Under the pieces are notes generated by a model. The model did no database searches. It was not told the DNA's origin and saw nothing but the letters and a program-made list of their open reading frames with translations. This document shows positions 11,117 to 23,800 of a stretch of 64,000 nt of DNA, one piece after another. This stretch comes from Tetracladium setigerum. Its lineage: Eukaryota > Ascomycota > Leotiomycetes > Helotiales. Location: positions 2,418,001-2,482,000 of the forward strand of contig PZJY01000008.1 in assembly GCA_031472005.1 (NCBI GenBank), written 5' to 3'. The number at the start of each line of letters is the position of its first letter. The stretch's first letter is position 1. The translations under genes were made by a program, and so were the position numbers.

Positions 11117-13404
11117 TTTGTTAGATAGATGTGGAAGAGGTAATTGAGGAGGGGGTGAGGGGGGCTGGAGATAGAGAAAGAAAGAAAAGAACGTCTTTTA
11201 GATGCCTAGATGCATAGATGCATAAAGTAGCTAGAGAGAGGTGGATTTAATTGTAGAAAAATATATTTATCTAGATTCCCCCACTTAGCTTTCTTCCCCT
11301 CTTTCTTTCTTTCTTTCTTCTCCTTTCTTATAAAATATACATCCCAAATTTGAATTATCTTACCTCGTCTTGCCTATATATGAAAAGGGAAAATGTCAGC
11401 CAAAGACAAGTAAGCGAGTAGGTGAGTCTTGCATTTCTTTCATCCTTTCTTTATTTATTTTTTATTTCTTGCGCCCAATAAAGAGGTATGTTATAACCGT
11501 GTGTATAATACATCCATCCATCGATCCATTCATTCATTCAGCAATCCCACGTCGACATACAATAGTACAATACAATAGTACAGTACAGTACAGTACAGGA
11601 ATTGGCGCTTGAACAATCTCTCATATTAAGTTACCGTCCCTGCAGTAACTTTAAAAATTAAGACTTGGGAAGGTAAAACTTACCTAGCTAGGATATTTTA
11701 TCATATTCTCATGAAAAGTTGTGAGCTTGCAAACTTTAATCTAGGCCATTGAGCTCTCTCTCTCTCTCTCTTCCACTTCTAGGCACTCATCAATGCTTTA
11801 CTTACCTTCTGTGTGGCTGGCTGTCTTTCCTAAGATTACATTTGCAAAAACCCCGCAAGCTACGAGCAAAAACATTTCCTCTCCTTTCCTATAACGCAAA
11901 CTCTCACCTGCCCCATCCATATAACTCACTGATTGATTGATTGATTGATTGACTAAGACGACCAAGACGACCAAGAAGATATCGGGAATCGTGCATGTCT
12001 ATGATGGCTTTTCCCCTGCCGTGCTTTCTCAACACCGTCCAAGATATCATTCAATTGAAGTCTAGATGAAAAGTTCACTCACTGCACTCACTCACTGCAC
12101 TCACTCACTGCACTCACCAACTGCACTCACCAACTACACTCCCTCACTGCACTGGCGGATATCTTCCCTCTTTCCCCCACATTTACCTCAAATATCAACA
12201 AACTCGCACACATATGTACTGACTCACTTCACCCACATATTTCACTCACAATGCACACAACACTCAACATAATATAATATCTTGTGTCTAAATTCTGCCG
12301 TTTGAGGTGTCCAAAACGGGGTTGTTGGGACGCTCTTCCAGTACCGTCAACCGCAGGCGAAACTTCTAACTCCACACGTGACGTTGTATGCTTGGTCTTT
12401 GGCAAAGGCGCGACCCTCCGCCATGCTTTTCAGATTCTCGCTGACCCTACCAGGTCATCCAACATCCAAAATAAGCAGCAAGAAATGGCTCCCTCCATCT
12501 CATCAATGATGGCAGACTGCGGACCTCTTGTGAGCAGTTCGAGTCAAATAAACACTTGTCGTTTCCCATCATCACTTCGACGGACCAACCTCCACACTCT
12601 CATTACCTCGTTATCACCCCTACAACCATCAACTCTTCTGCCATCCCAACGTATCCCCCTTCTAATCCCGCTTTTTTGCTATCGTTTTATCCGCTCCCTT
12701 CTCACTCTCGCGATAGACCTTAAATGCCTATTTCCCTCATCACAGTGGACGCTTCCTCGAAGCCCTCCCTTTGACGACGCACTGTTCATATCTGCACCAC
12801 GGTCAACTCGTTGAACAACTCTGCCCTAAGTCACCCCACTGATATTGCCATCAATAAGGCGAATTGTTACCATTCATCTATATGTGTGCACAATCTGTGA
12901 TTTACCAACATTTTTTAAGAGGTAGAATTGATTATTTGCGGCTACAACAGGTAGATTCAATTCAGACCCAGTCACTACGTAGAGTACTGACCAACAGATT
13001 ATGAATGCAAATTAAACACAAATTAAATTCCTTTGATAATTATTTTCAGCTCTGTAAGATACCAGAGAGTTATTCGTGACAAGGCAACAAAGTAATCAAA
13101 GTAAATATGCATTTCATTCCGTGCATGTTCAAAGTGTCCTCTCTCGTTTGGAGGGAGGATGCTACTCTACTTTATAAGAAAGAGATCTCGTACGAAACGT
13201 GGTATCTGAAAGGAGGACATCCCCGTCTAAGGGTCTCGCTCCGTACAGGACATCATTGCTCCGGGAATGATCGCAGTGTTCAATCATTCTCCCGACATGA
13301 TCACAGCATGCAGAAGCAGCTCAATTGCCCAAATGTACGACCTACTACTGCCCAAAAAAGAAACGTTTTTTTGGGGGGGGGGATACATATAGAATAAACC
13401 CTCT
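11117..13404. other. 2.3 kb intergenic region with simple repeats
   Basis: No gene supported. It holds several simple repeats: (CTTT)n near 11300-11322, an ACAGT-type run near 11575-11596, a CT run near 11755-11770, a TGAT run near 11930-11952 and the 12-base tandem repeat listed separately. It lies 3' of both flanking genes. Confidence 0.6.
12077..12154. repeat. 12-bp tandem repeat (CACTCACTGCACT-like)
   Basis: About six units of a CTCACTGCACTC motif, the later ones diverged (CCAACTGCACTC, CCAACTACACTC). Non-coding. Confidence 0.8.
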
Positions 13405-15977
13405 CTATCCAAAGAATGAGTCTCTGACATATGCTCCAAGGATACGATCAATCGTGATATCACACTCCTCGAGTCTCTTGATCTGGTAACCCTTCGGAAC
13501 ACTCTCTGACTTGCTCTTCGTAGCTAGTGGCTCATCTTCGTCTCTATGGGAGTCTTCACTATCTTCCAAATCCTTGCAGACGAGATGCTTTCCTCTATTC
13601 CTAAGCACAACCGAGTTGCTAACTCTTCGCGTGTCAAGACAAACTAGATGCTCGCCAAACAAATTGAGGATTTTCATGACAATAAATCCGCTCGCCATCA
13701 TTGTGGAGATGTGTACAGGTCGATTTATGGCAAATGACCCGTCGCCAACCTCTGGCCGTGGAGAAAACATGCCGTTGTAGGGACCACGTGTCCGAAGATT
13801 GATGCGCCACTCATTTAGTAACAAGTACATTAGTACTGTTTGGTCCTTGATCCTGGTTGCGTCGCATACTTCTATCAAACTGCGACATATTACATGGCCG
13901 CGAATGAATTCGTGCCAGGGCCATTCGTTGACATACCTCCCTTTCGCCACGAGAATGATGAAGCCGGCGAGCAACCAGGTGAACAAGGTAATTTGAAATG
14001 GATCGACTCCTGTAAGACGGTCTCGCACCACGAACGGTATGGCTACACCAACACAGACGACCAGCAGTGCCATCGTGACACAGGAGAAGACGTACAAGCG
14101 GCATTCGAAAGTGATAGAGCCTTCAGCGATGACCCAATTCCTCATCACCGCACAGTTCCGCGCATAATCTTCGAGGAGGTTTGTCATTTGTATCGTTTCA
14201 AAGGTTTCGGGAGATTTTGAATCATTTCCAGGGGAAAGATGTTCGGTATCGACTACAGAGAGTTGAAATCAGCATTATATATAGGACCAAAGAACAATAT
14301 TATGAATAACTGACCTCGGACGCCGTAGCGAACATTCTCCTCCGTTAATGGTATCACATCTTCACTTTTCCACCTGGATGTGATTCGTTCCTTGTCCTTC
14401 CATTTGCCTGTAGTCACAGTCATATAACCTTTTAAATCTTTTGGAGGCCGCTCAAATTGAAGGATGGGATCTTCTTCGTCTGTAGCGCTGCTCGCCATGC
14501 TCTGCATGCTGCCAATACTATGTGAAGATGCCGATCGTCCAAGTGACAAGGGAACCATGATAGACAGAACCTCATCAATATTGCAATTAGTCAAAGTCGC
14601 TTTCCAGGGCTTCTCGTGCGGGTCCGTGTTAGGCCACTCGTATTTGATTGTTGTCCCAGATAGATCAACCGATTGACGAGGAATGCGTTCTTTTGTGATC
14701 TTTCGCGCATTTCTGATCATAAGCTCCATACTAGTGAAGGAGTTTTTGAGAATGAGAGGCTCAGCGGAAGCTTCAACTTCCCCTAGTCGACCGATGCTGA
14801 TGGTTTTCTGAGAGCTATCAAGGCCAGCTTTATAGATCGTGATGTGCACTTGGAAACAGTCTGGTGCTGTTTTCTGTGTCTCCGAACGGAGCAGGTCATA
14901 GAGAATTTGCCTCAACAAACCCCAGACTCTCTTGCTGAATATCGTCTTCTCTTCGTGATAGCGACGGCTTACATCAGTCTCCGTTTCCAAGGTGTCCACC
15001 TCCTCTATCTCCTTCTTAGGGCCTGGTCGTAGTTTCAACATGTATTCTTTCTTTTCTTCATTCTCCGCTTTCATGAGCTCCAGTGCCCCTTCTGCATCAG
15101 CTATGCTAACTGCAGCGGCGCTCTCTAAGCCGTATGCCAACACTGTCTTCAGCTTCACTGTGCATGAAGCGAGACAAGACATCGTATGATTACTCCAATA
15201 ACCACTGACTGCAGCTCTCACTAGACTTCGAGCTACGGAACCTGTCATGTAGTCAACTAGCGTGTGGTACAGTCGCAAGTTCCTCGTGCTGGGCTCCAGC
15301 TTCCTCGGTCCGCAGCCCCCGACGCGGCCATATCCGGAGTTGAACCTGCTAATGAGTCGACTGCGAGCATGCTTGAAGTTATGAATTGTCTCTTCTAACT
15401 CGTTTGAACAGTGTTGGATTGAGATTCTTGCGTTGTCCAAGCGGATGATACCCATTGCACACTTGATCTGGTCGGCCAGATCCGCCAATTCCTGGAAGGC
15501 AAGTACTGGGGAGGGGTTAAAATCCCGAGAGCTGTGGAATAAGAACGCATCTTCGGTAGTCGCTGCGGATACTAGTCGATTTGTTTCTTTGCGGACCAAT
15601 TCTTTCTCCTTTTCCGTGGATATACCATAACGCGCGGCGTCGTTATACTTATCGAGATTTTCGAGGATGATGCCATTGAACTCGAATGAAACGTGATGCT
15701 GAGTGGAATTGAAGATATCTTCTTCTTTGAGTGTGTTGGTAAAGTCATACTTGGCACGGTCCAGATAAATACTGGAGGCTGGACCTGTCGTGGAAACGCT
15801 TCCTAAACTGCAGAGAGACAAGTCAGTATTGATCCCCTCTAAGAAGTTGTTGTGTTTCTAGGGCACAAGTGTGACAAACCCAGTAGGATCCATCTCTATG
15901 TCATCGCTTTGAGCTTTCTTAAACCATTTCCACGAGAATTTCGAAGATCCGGTTGGATCTAAATCAGAGGTAGCCAT
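13405..15977 (-). CDS. unrecognised 812-residue protein with C-terminal membrane segments
   Basis: Exons on the minus strand 15977-15880, 15807-14315 and 14252-13405; all phases agree and the frame is clean. It starts MATSDLDPTGSSKFSWKWFK. The first 530 residues are soluble-looking, with charged helices and a Ser-rich patch (SLGRSASSHSIGSMQSMASS). Two strongly hydrophobic segments follow: about residues 583-606 (LYVFSCVTMALLVVCVGVAI) and 616-633 (FQITLFTWLLAGFIILVA). A cytosolic-type tail of about 180 residues ends in RILGAYVRDSFFG. I do not recognise a domain. It is divergent from the AAA ATPase next door, at a distance of 0.9 kb. Confidence 0.75.
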
Positions 15978-16896
15978 CTCGTGTCGTCGTGTTTTCTTCC
16001 CAGGCGCTCCAGACGTGTTTGGCGATCAACAATCATTTCAAGATTTTATCTGGGCCTCATCAACTATACATAGCCATGAACCTGGTACGCCATAGATAAA
16101 TCTCATCCCGAGAACATTCTTCACTCATCCTATAGATCGACGAGTTAGGTAGATTTCCATTGCGGCGCCGATGAACTCAGGCCTTTGGCAGAAAGGCGCA
16201 GTAACAATTGCAGTCGCAGCCTCACAGGAATTCTGAGGCAGACTGCGAGGGCAAACATCAATTTCCTGCGGACTTTGTACTCGGCCTGGAAGCAGCAACC
16301 ACTAGGTTCGCTATCGGTATTAAACGACTGCTGAATGATGGAAAACATTTGCTGCGGCTCAAAGGTGGCCTATGAGCACGACTGCCAATATGCAGCCGGC
16401 AGTACCTAGAGAGGAAATGCCAACGAACATGCCCATCCTGCCAACAAAATATCATTGATACCCAATAATAAAAATATGGTAACACAAGCCGTGTTGATCA
16501 GTAATGTTTTGGAACGCAGCTGCAGCTGCTACCTGAATCTAGAGTCCTTTTGCCAACGCATACGTTTGCTGATTTGATTGTTGTCGCAGTGTCCGAGTGC
16601 AGAATGGCAAGCTCTGATCTTGGGGTGAAATGAAAAGTGCAGTCGTGTCCAGACCAGCTGGAGCAGCAACAACTGACGAAGGGCCTTTGAATCAGCCTCG
16701 TGTGTTTGAATGCTGCGGTTTAGGCCAGGCATAGAGGACTGCGTGAGGCTTATTAGCGAGATCTCCATATATAATGTATGAGAACGAGAATAAATGGAAA
16801 CTAATTCAGAAGCTCACGCTGGATAAATCTCCATCTCCCTCCATCCCTTATAATCCTCATTGCAGTCCGAAATATTTCAACCTCGCCATCAACACT
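15978..16896. promoter_or_regulatory. divergent promoter region
   Basis: Region between the unknown membrane protein (minus) and the AAA gene (plus). A TATATAA at 16768-16774 lies about 125 bases before the preferred AAA start at 16897. That makes the upstream in-frame ATG at 16774 unlikely to be in the mRNA. Confidence 0.5.
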
Positions 16897-19203
16897 ATGG
16901 CCTTAATTGATGACTACGCCGAGGCATTTTCAGCACAGTCAGTTGACGCGGTCAACATCCCACGTCCAACTACGGTTTCCATGGTGGGCTCTGTCCCGGA
17001 GAGCCAAACGGATTCCACGGTCTCTGCCTTACAGAACGCCCCATTGAGCTCAACCGATGTCGTTGTTGATACTGGTAGTAGTAGTGCAGGATCAAAAGCT
17101 GACTTTATCGACCTGACTGAGAGGCAAAAGGAAGGCGGCGAGCCTGTCGTTACACCAACCAGCGTGTTCAAGACCCCAAGGACCGAGAATGGACGATACT
17201 CAGAATATGCTCTTCGAGTAGTACGAAAACTGAGCAAAGATGGGGATTTGATTGGTGAGGAACTCGTGGTTAGCTCACCACATATCCAAAAGGCTCTGCG
17301 TGATCTTATGTCAGGATATGCCTTCTACAATTTTGCAGCTGAACCAATTGTCATCCCAAAACCATACGCACCACTGTTCCACTACCGCGAGGAGTTGAGA
17401 GATTACTCGGAATCAAAGGAGAGGTCTTCGGAGGAGAAGACTCATCTAAAAGTTCTCTTCGAAAAATTCTATGAGCCCTATCTCCGCGAGACTGAGGAAT
17501 TGTTCGCCGACGAAATCCCCAAGAATAGAGTCCGATTTGAGCATCTCTGGACCCTTTTCCGCGCAGAAGACGAGGTCCTCAACTATACTGAGAACTATCG
17601 GGAGCTTCATCGCGTTATACACTACGAGTTCGCAATGCAGGGAGAGGTCGAGGCATTCTACCTTTATACATGGAGATGGGGATACCATGCTGGCGTTTTT
17701 GGACCTTGTGCCGAGACGATTATAATACCCAAATTTACTTCAAGCCGCCGGATAGGCGAGCTTTCGTGCTTTCCCACCAAGCTTCTTACCCTCCAAGAAC
17801 AGAATGATTTATTGGAGAAATTTGTGCGCCGTGGAAGGAAGTGGAAAGATCTGATGCGTCCCACTCATCAACATTACACCGGTATGGCATTCAATCTGCA
17901 ACATTCTTCCATCCCTTGTACTGACATATAATAGGACCCATGTGGATCGATCCGGAGACGGGGAAGGCTACAAAGATGAGTGCGCTCGAAATTAACCATG
18001 TATGTACAGTACAATACAAATTGTATGACTGTGTTATGTCTTCGCTGACACTTCTAGATGTCTGGCCAGATCATCTTAGATCACCAGTTACACACCGAGC
18101 AGAATCCATACCTAAACGATCAACTAGTAGGAGCACACGGGTATCGATTGAATGGCCAGGAGGCGCCCGATAGATTCGCAACATCTAAGGTTGCAGCTAT
18201 CCGTATGGGCTCCACCGGAACAAGGTCTTTGCTCAGGGCTTCATCCACACGCAAAATCATGTTCAACAAAGCACAGTGCTTCAAGGAGGATGCCTACGAG
18301 ATGACCGATGAAGAAGCGATGTTGTGTCCCGCACGCGCGAGGGGTTTTTCCTTGCACCAGAAGAAATTTGCCTACTTTCTGGTGGAGAATGTCAAGCCCA
18401 TAGATTTTCAAGAAAGCTCCTTCCACTCCTTGGTTCTGCAAACAGGATACAAGAACACCATCAGAGCGCTCGTGGAATCCCATGGTCCTGCTGAGAATGA
18501 CTTCGATGATATTATCACAGGAAAGGGAAAGGGCGTGATCTTGTTGCTTGAAGGACCGCCAGGCTCCGGGAAAACATTGACGGCTGGTTAGTTCACCCTT
18601 CAAAAGATACCCGAAATATTGTCTGGTGCTAACATCATGAAGAGAGCATAGCAGAGCTAACACAAGCCATTGTATGCAATAAGTACAAGTGAACTAGGAA
18701 CCGAGGCAAAGACCGCCGAAAAAGGGCTGCAAAATGTGTTCAAGCGAGCCGAGAGGTGGAAAGCAATTGTGCTTTTAGACGAGGCAGATCTCTTCCTTGT
18801 CAAAAGATCAGTCGGTGAACTAGATCGAAACGCCCTTGTTACGGTCTTTCTACGTACCTTAGAATACTTCAAAGGTATCATGTTCCTGACCTCGAATCGC
18901 GTCGAGGATTTTGATCCGGCTTTCAGCTCGCGTATCCATCTGCGATTAGCCTTCAGCGATCCGACTTGTGAGACTCGCTCCAAAATATGGAGAAATCTTT
19001 TGCCAAATACATGGGACCAGGCCATATGCGATAGGCTTGCGGAATTCAATCTGAATGGAAGACAGATCAAAAACCTGATTCGAACGTCAATTCTAGTCGC
19101 TAGATACGAGAAGAAGCCATTGTCTGAGGAGTTGATAAGAGGTCATTATGATGTTTATCTTGCAGGTGGTGGGACGACTACAGTGGCACTGATTGGGCAA
19201 TGA
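16897..19203 (+). CDS. AAA ATPase with DUF7025-type N-terminal region, frameshifted
   Basis: Exons 16897-17881, 17935-17999, 18058-18586 and 18643-19203. The N-terminal half resembles the DUF7025 region of fungal AAA proteins (FGPCAETIIIPKF, then GPMWIDPETGK). The AAA core has Walker A GPPGSGKT, Walker B AIVLLDEADLF and the FLTSNRVEDFDPAFSSRIH stretch. Intron 3 has an AAG acceptor that yields TLTA-ESIAELTQ as expected. The frame is then lost between 18664 and 18669: it resumes as PLYAISTSELG in another frame, and the exon total is one base over a multiple of three (equivalent to two missing). Either a two-base loss or a one-base gain explains it. Unlike the other breaks it is not in a long homopolymer, so real damage is more plausible here. 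Cellular role unknown. Confidence 0.82.
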
Positions 19204-20810
19204 GTTTCATAGGGGTTTGCTTTTCAAACATGTACCATAGAATATACTTCTGCTAGAAAAGAGGCAGGGTTTAAAGAGAATTGACAGTTGCCAGAACACG
19301 GTCACATGATCTGCTGTCGAGCACGCTGCATAATTTTATAGCAGCAGGGTGCCGCGAGAACTTGACGTGTATTTCCATTTTATCTGTGTAACTGCTTTGT
19401 TGTTATCGAACCATAAACCCTTCACCACGAAATCCCTATATTACAAGAACTGACTCCTCGAGGCCACCCACCTCTGGCTGCCCATTTCTAGTACAGTCTT
19501 TTACCGGCAACGTTCCATATTCGGGGAATTGGATGCTCAGTTAGAGCTTTATAATGCGATCTAGAGTGTGGGAGAACCATGTAGATAATTATTGGTCCTT
19601 CTCGTCGCAAATCAGCCCATCTTAGAGCAAGGTAGACATTATTATCATCTCCGCGACTCAGGAGACTCACTGAGATCTCTTTCCATGCCTAATCTACCTA
19701 ACAATTAGACAATAGCTACCTATTTTATCATCAGAAATCTCTTCCATTGGCTAGCTTCTGGTACTTAGACGGCTGTTCAAGGCTATTCGGCGCATAAAGG
19801 TAGCAATAGCGCGGAAGCATGAGGAGAAAGGCGTAAGGTGTAGACTTGTATCTCGAGAGATTCAGCAGACGCAAGGCGAGAAATAGATCCTAAAGTTGGA
19901 GATTTTTGCTTTAAACTAGTACTCAAGGTGAAATCTTTGTTAAGGTAGGTCTATGTCGGTAGAGAGCTGAGCTAGCATTATAATAGACTTAGCTCAATCG
20001 AGGATATGTCGGTATGATTCTCCTGCTACCGTAAGGCTAATTAACGAAGAGGGCTACAATTAAGCGGATATATGTAACAGTCCGACGCGAGAGGTAGTAG
20101 GAAAAGAGTAATAGATGCGAAAGACAATTGCGCAGCGGGGGAGGACGGTGCTTATAGAAGTCGTGGCAGCGGAGCCCCACCACGCGTTGCCCGTTAGGGC
20201 GGGCGCCATTCATTCCCAGAAGGACAGACCGTAGACCTGAGATTATAAATAAGTAAATAAATGTATTTTCCTTTCATTCATGCTAATTAACTACCTCTTC
20301 CACCGAAAAAAAGAAGAAAAAAGTAAACCAAACAAGATAAACATACAATCTTCCCAAGCAGCAGAAACCGCAAACCGCAAAAAACGTATAAATATGTATA
20401 TCTTTCAGCGATCTTTCAACTCTCTTATTCTCTCTCTCTGCATTCTTTCCCTTTTCCAAAAGAAAAAAGAAACAACGCTCTCTCGCACACAAAATAAAAA
20501 GAAATAAAAACGCCAATATGCAAATTTATGGGATTCTGAATTGAGGATCAAGAGTGGGGAAAAAAAGCAAACAACGTAAATGAAGTCAATGTGTCCTAAA
20601 AAAAGTACGCCATGTTTTACGCCATTTCCATTCCCATCCCAATGGCCATTCCATCCCATCCCATCCGGTCCATTCCATTCCATTTCATTATCCCTCACAT
20701 CCCACCCCCCTCCAGCCTGGAAAAATCAAGCCTCGATATGCAATCTGGTGTTTGTTTGTGTGTGTATGTGCGCCGGTAACTTGCTAAATGTAGAAAGATT
20801 CCTGTACGCC
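19204..20810. other. gene-free stretch, partly degenerate TA-rich sequence
   Basis: No supported gene. Between about 19,680 and 20,120 the sequence is rich in TAG/CTA words and stop codons in all frames, as in repeat sequence eroded by C-to-T mutation (RIP). I cannot identify a parent element. From 20,280 to 20,810 is the downstream flank of the triple-AAA gene, with A/C-rich and TCCCATTCC-type simple sequence. Confidence 0.5.
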
Positions 20811-23800
20811 TCATGTTTCTCGTTTTTCATCTCTTTGGATTTTTCGTTTCATTATACTCATGTTGTTGTGTGTGCGTCGCGTCGTTTTGCTCAGCTCAAC
20901 CCAACCCGCTTCAAACTCACGCTCAGCAATACATGCCAGGCACAACACCCATTCCATCACGGGCCTTGCGCTCAGCCAGCATCTCCTCCATTGCCGCCGT
21001 TGCAACTTCAAGACTGCACACGAGAGCGTCCGGTTTCTTCTCGGCGTCGTCTTTCTCCTTTGCTTCTTCGGCCTTCTTCTTCTCTTCCTCCTCGTCGACC
21101 TTCTTCTCCTCTTCGGGTTTAGGCTCTTCGGGCTTCTCCTCTCCTCTTGCTCTGGCTTGTGGCGCAATCTTGGCTTCTTTCTTCTTAGCCTCGCCCTTCT
21201 TCTCCTTCTCCTTCTCGTCGCCCTTCTTCCCTTCTTCGTCTTCGCTATCATACCATCCACAAACACCTTACGCGCGATATTCTTCGCCAGAGTCTCCACA
21301 TCTCTCGCATTACCCCACGAAGGCGTCTGAGCCAAGGATCGAAGCAATCTCTCGAGGGACTGACGCTCGTAGGAATTCTCATCTCCATCCATAACCGGCA
21401 TAGCGATATTTGTCTCCTCTAATTTCTTCTGCAGGACTTGCAGGCAGCCTGCCGGAGGGAGGATGTCAAACATGATTTCTTCTGGGAAACGAGATGCGAG
21501 ACCGGGGTTGATGGCGAGGAGAGCGTTCATCTCGTCTTCGTAGCCAGCGAGGATGACGATTACCTTGCCGAAGAATTTGGGCTTCGTCAGGCAGTCGACG
21601 AGCTCTGAGACGGCTTCGGTGGCGTAGGAGTTTCGGCCTCCTTCAGCCAGGCGATAAGCTTCATCAATGAAGAGAACTTTTCCTAGACCACGTTCAAGAG
21701 CTTTGGCGGTCTTGGGACCAGTCTGACCGATGTAGGAACCGATTAGATCGGTGACAGAGCATTCAACAACTGTAGCCTCGGACAAGAATCCCATATCGTA
21801 GTAGACCTGAGCAATCTTGCGTGCTGTTGTTGTCTTTCCCGTGCCAGGTGGTCCTTTGAAGATGAAATTCGTAGGAATGTAGCCTCGCGGATCCATATCC
21901 CGCTCCTTCATGGCTTGGCACAGAAGTTGATAGCCTTCGAATTTCTCAATGATGTCCTCGCATCCAACAACATCACTGAACAACTTTTGCAGATTTGAAG
22001 TAGCTGATTCCACGCGGTCAAACTCGGCATCGAAATCGCGTGGCGAGAGAACCCATGCATCAATTCTCTCCTCCTCGGGAAGGGCGATGATGCGAGAAAG
22101 GCAAGCAGATTTGGCCTTGGTGATGAGATTTTCCACTGCTCCTCCATTGCCGAAGTTCATTCTCGCACGAGCCTTGTCGAGAACGGACATGGCAACCTTG
22201 ATAGCTTCTGGAGACGCTTCCAATCCATACTCTTCGAGTTTCATATTGAGGATTTCCTTGAGTTCTGGCAGAGTGAATTCTTCAAATGTAAAGGCATCTT
22301 CGAGAGGGAATCGACGGATTAGACCAGGGTTCGACTCGGTGAGGAAATTCTTCATTTGCTCTTCGTAACCCAACAGTAGAACGCAGCGATCTTCGCCGGG
22401 GACACTTTGAATTCCACCGACGAGTGTGTCGATGATACCTTGGCGGAAGCAATCGGTTGTGTTGGTTACCCCATCGGAAGTGTAAAGCATATAGGCTTCG
22501 TCAATAACAAGCCTAGAATTATCAGCAGTGATTCTTCAAATAGACTGTAATGGGCACTTACACATTTCCAGCTGCTTCCTTGAGTGCTTCCTTGGTATTA
22601 GTTTCAGAGTCACCAATATACTTGCCGATCAAATCACTGGCGTTCTTGACAATCAACTCCCCTTTGCTCAAGACACCAATCTCAGCAAGAATTTGTCCGT
22701 ACAGTTTCGCAACTACGGTTTTGCCCGTACCTGGAGGACCAAGGAAGAGACGATTGAATGTAAATTCAAGCAACGGCTTTTCTTGAAGCTCACGGTTATA
22801 GTTGGTTTTGGCAAGTTCCAAGAAGTTGAGAAGCGACTCCTTAACCTTCTTCAATCCTGTCAACTTCTGCAACTTCTTCCAAGCTTCGCTCTCAAGAGCT
22901 TTGTTCGATGGTGCGGGACCAAGAATATCGTCCTTGGTGAAGAGAAAGTCTTCTGGATCATCCGGAGTTGTGAGATCTGTGGCTGTAGAGTCCTCGCTCG
23001 TTTCCGAGTCATTGTCTGAATCAGAGTTCTCGGATGTGGTGCCATCCTTTGTGGCGTCATCCTTTGATTCGACTGGTGCATCAGTTGGCTTGCTCTCATC
23101 TTTTGCTAGTCCATCCGTCTTCTCAGACGACTCTGTTGGTGGCGTCGCATCGTCTTTGACCTCGACTTTGTTTTCGGTAGCTTCGGAACTTGGCACTTCC
23201 TTTGACTCAGGAACAAAGACTTCTGTCTTCTCCTCCGTCGACTTCTCTTCTACCACTGAATCGGTTGCTGAAGAAGTAGATTCCGGCGAAGATTCCTTGG
23301 AGTCGGTCTTGAGCTCGGGCGTCTTGACATCAACGGTTGCTGCTGCCGCTGCCGTTTCGGTCGCCTGCTCAATCTCAACCTCGGCAGCCGCAACGCTCTT
23401 TTCGGGGGTCTGGGTGCCCTCTTTCAAATCGGAATCTTCTGGCTCGCTTGCTGGTGTTGACTGACCCGTTGTGGAAGCATCGTCTTGGTCATCATGTGCA
23501 TCTCCAGGTTTCTTCGCCTCGCCGTCTCCTTGTTTAAGCAGGATCTGGACCTCCTCCGCAGACTTCAACTTTTCAGCCGTGATTTCGTCTTTGGACTTAT
23601 CGTTCTCGGTGATCGATGAGGCACCGGCAACCGCAGGAGATACCGACATCGTAGAGGCACGACTTTGCGTCTTGGGCAAATCTTCCGGATCCGCGGCACT
23701 GGCAACTGCCTTTTCGGAGGGTTCTTGAGATTTCGACGCCTTCGCCTTGTCTTGTTCGCCAGCGACTAATGACGTCCCGGATTCAGCCTCAGGGAGTATG

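Noticed and set aside
12284..12814. 176-codon plus-strand ORF in the intergenic region after the sugar transporter
   Set aside because: No domain, signal or splice context; composition follows the local simple sequence.
16774..16896. Upstream ATG of the AAA gene as the start
   Set aside because: It overlaps the TATA-like box at 16768-16774 and the added residues are not family-like.
20811..21394. Plus-strand ORFs opposite the triple-AAA tail (Ser/Phe-rich)
   Set aside because: They are the antisense reading of the Lys/Glu-coding low-complexity tail; the minus-strand gene explains the region.
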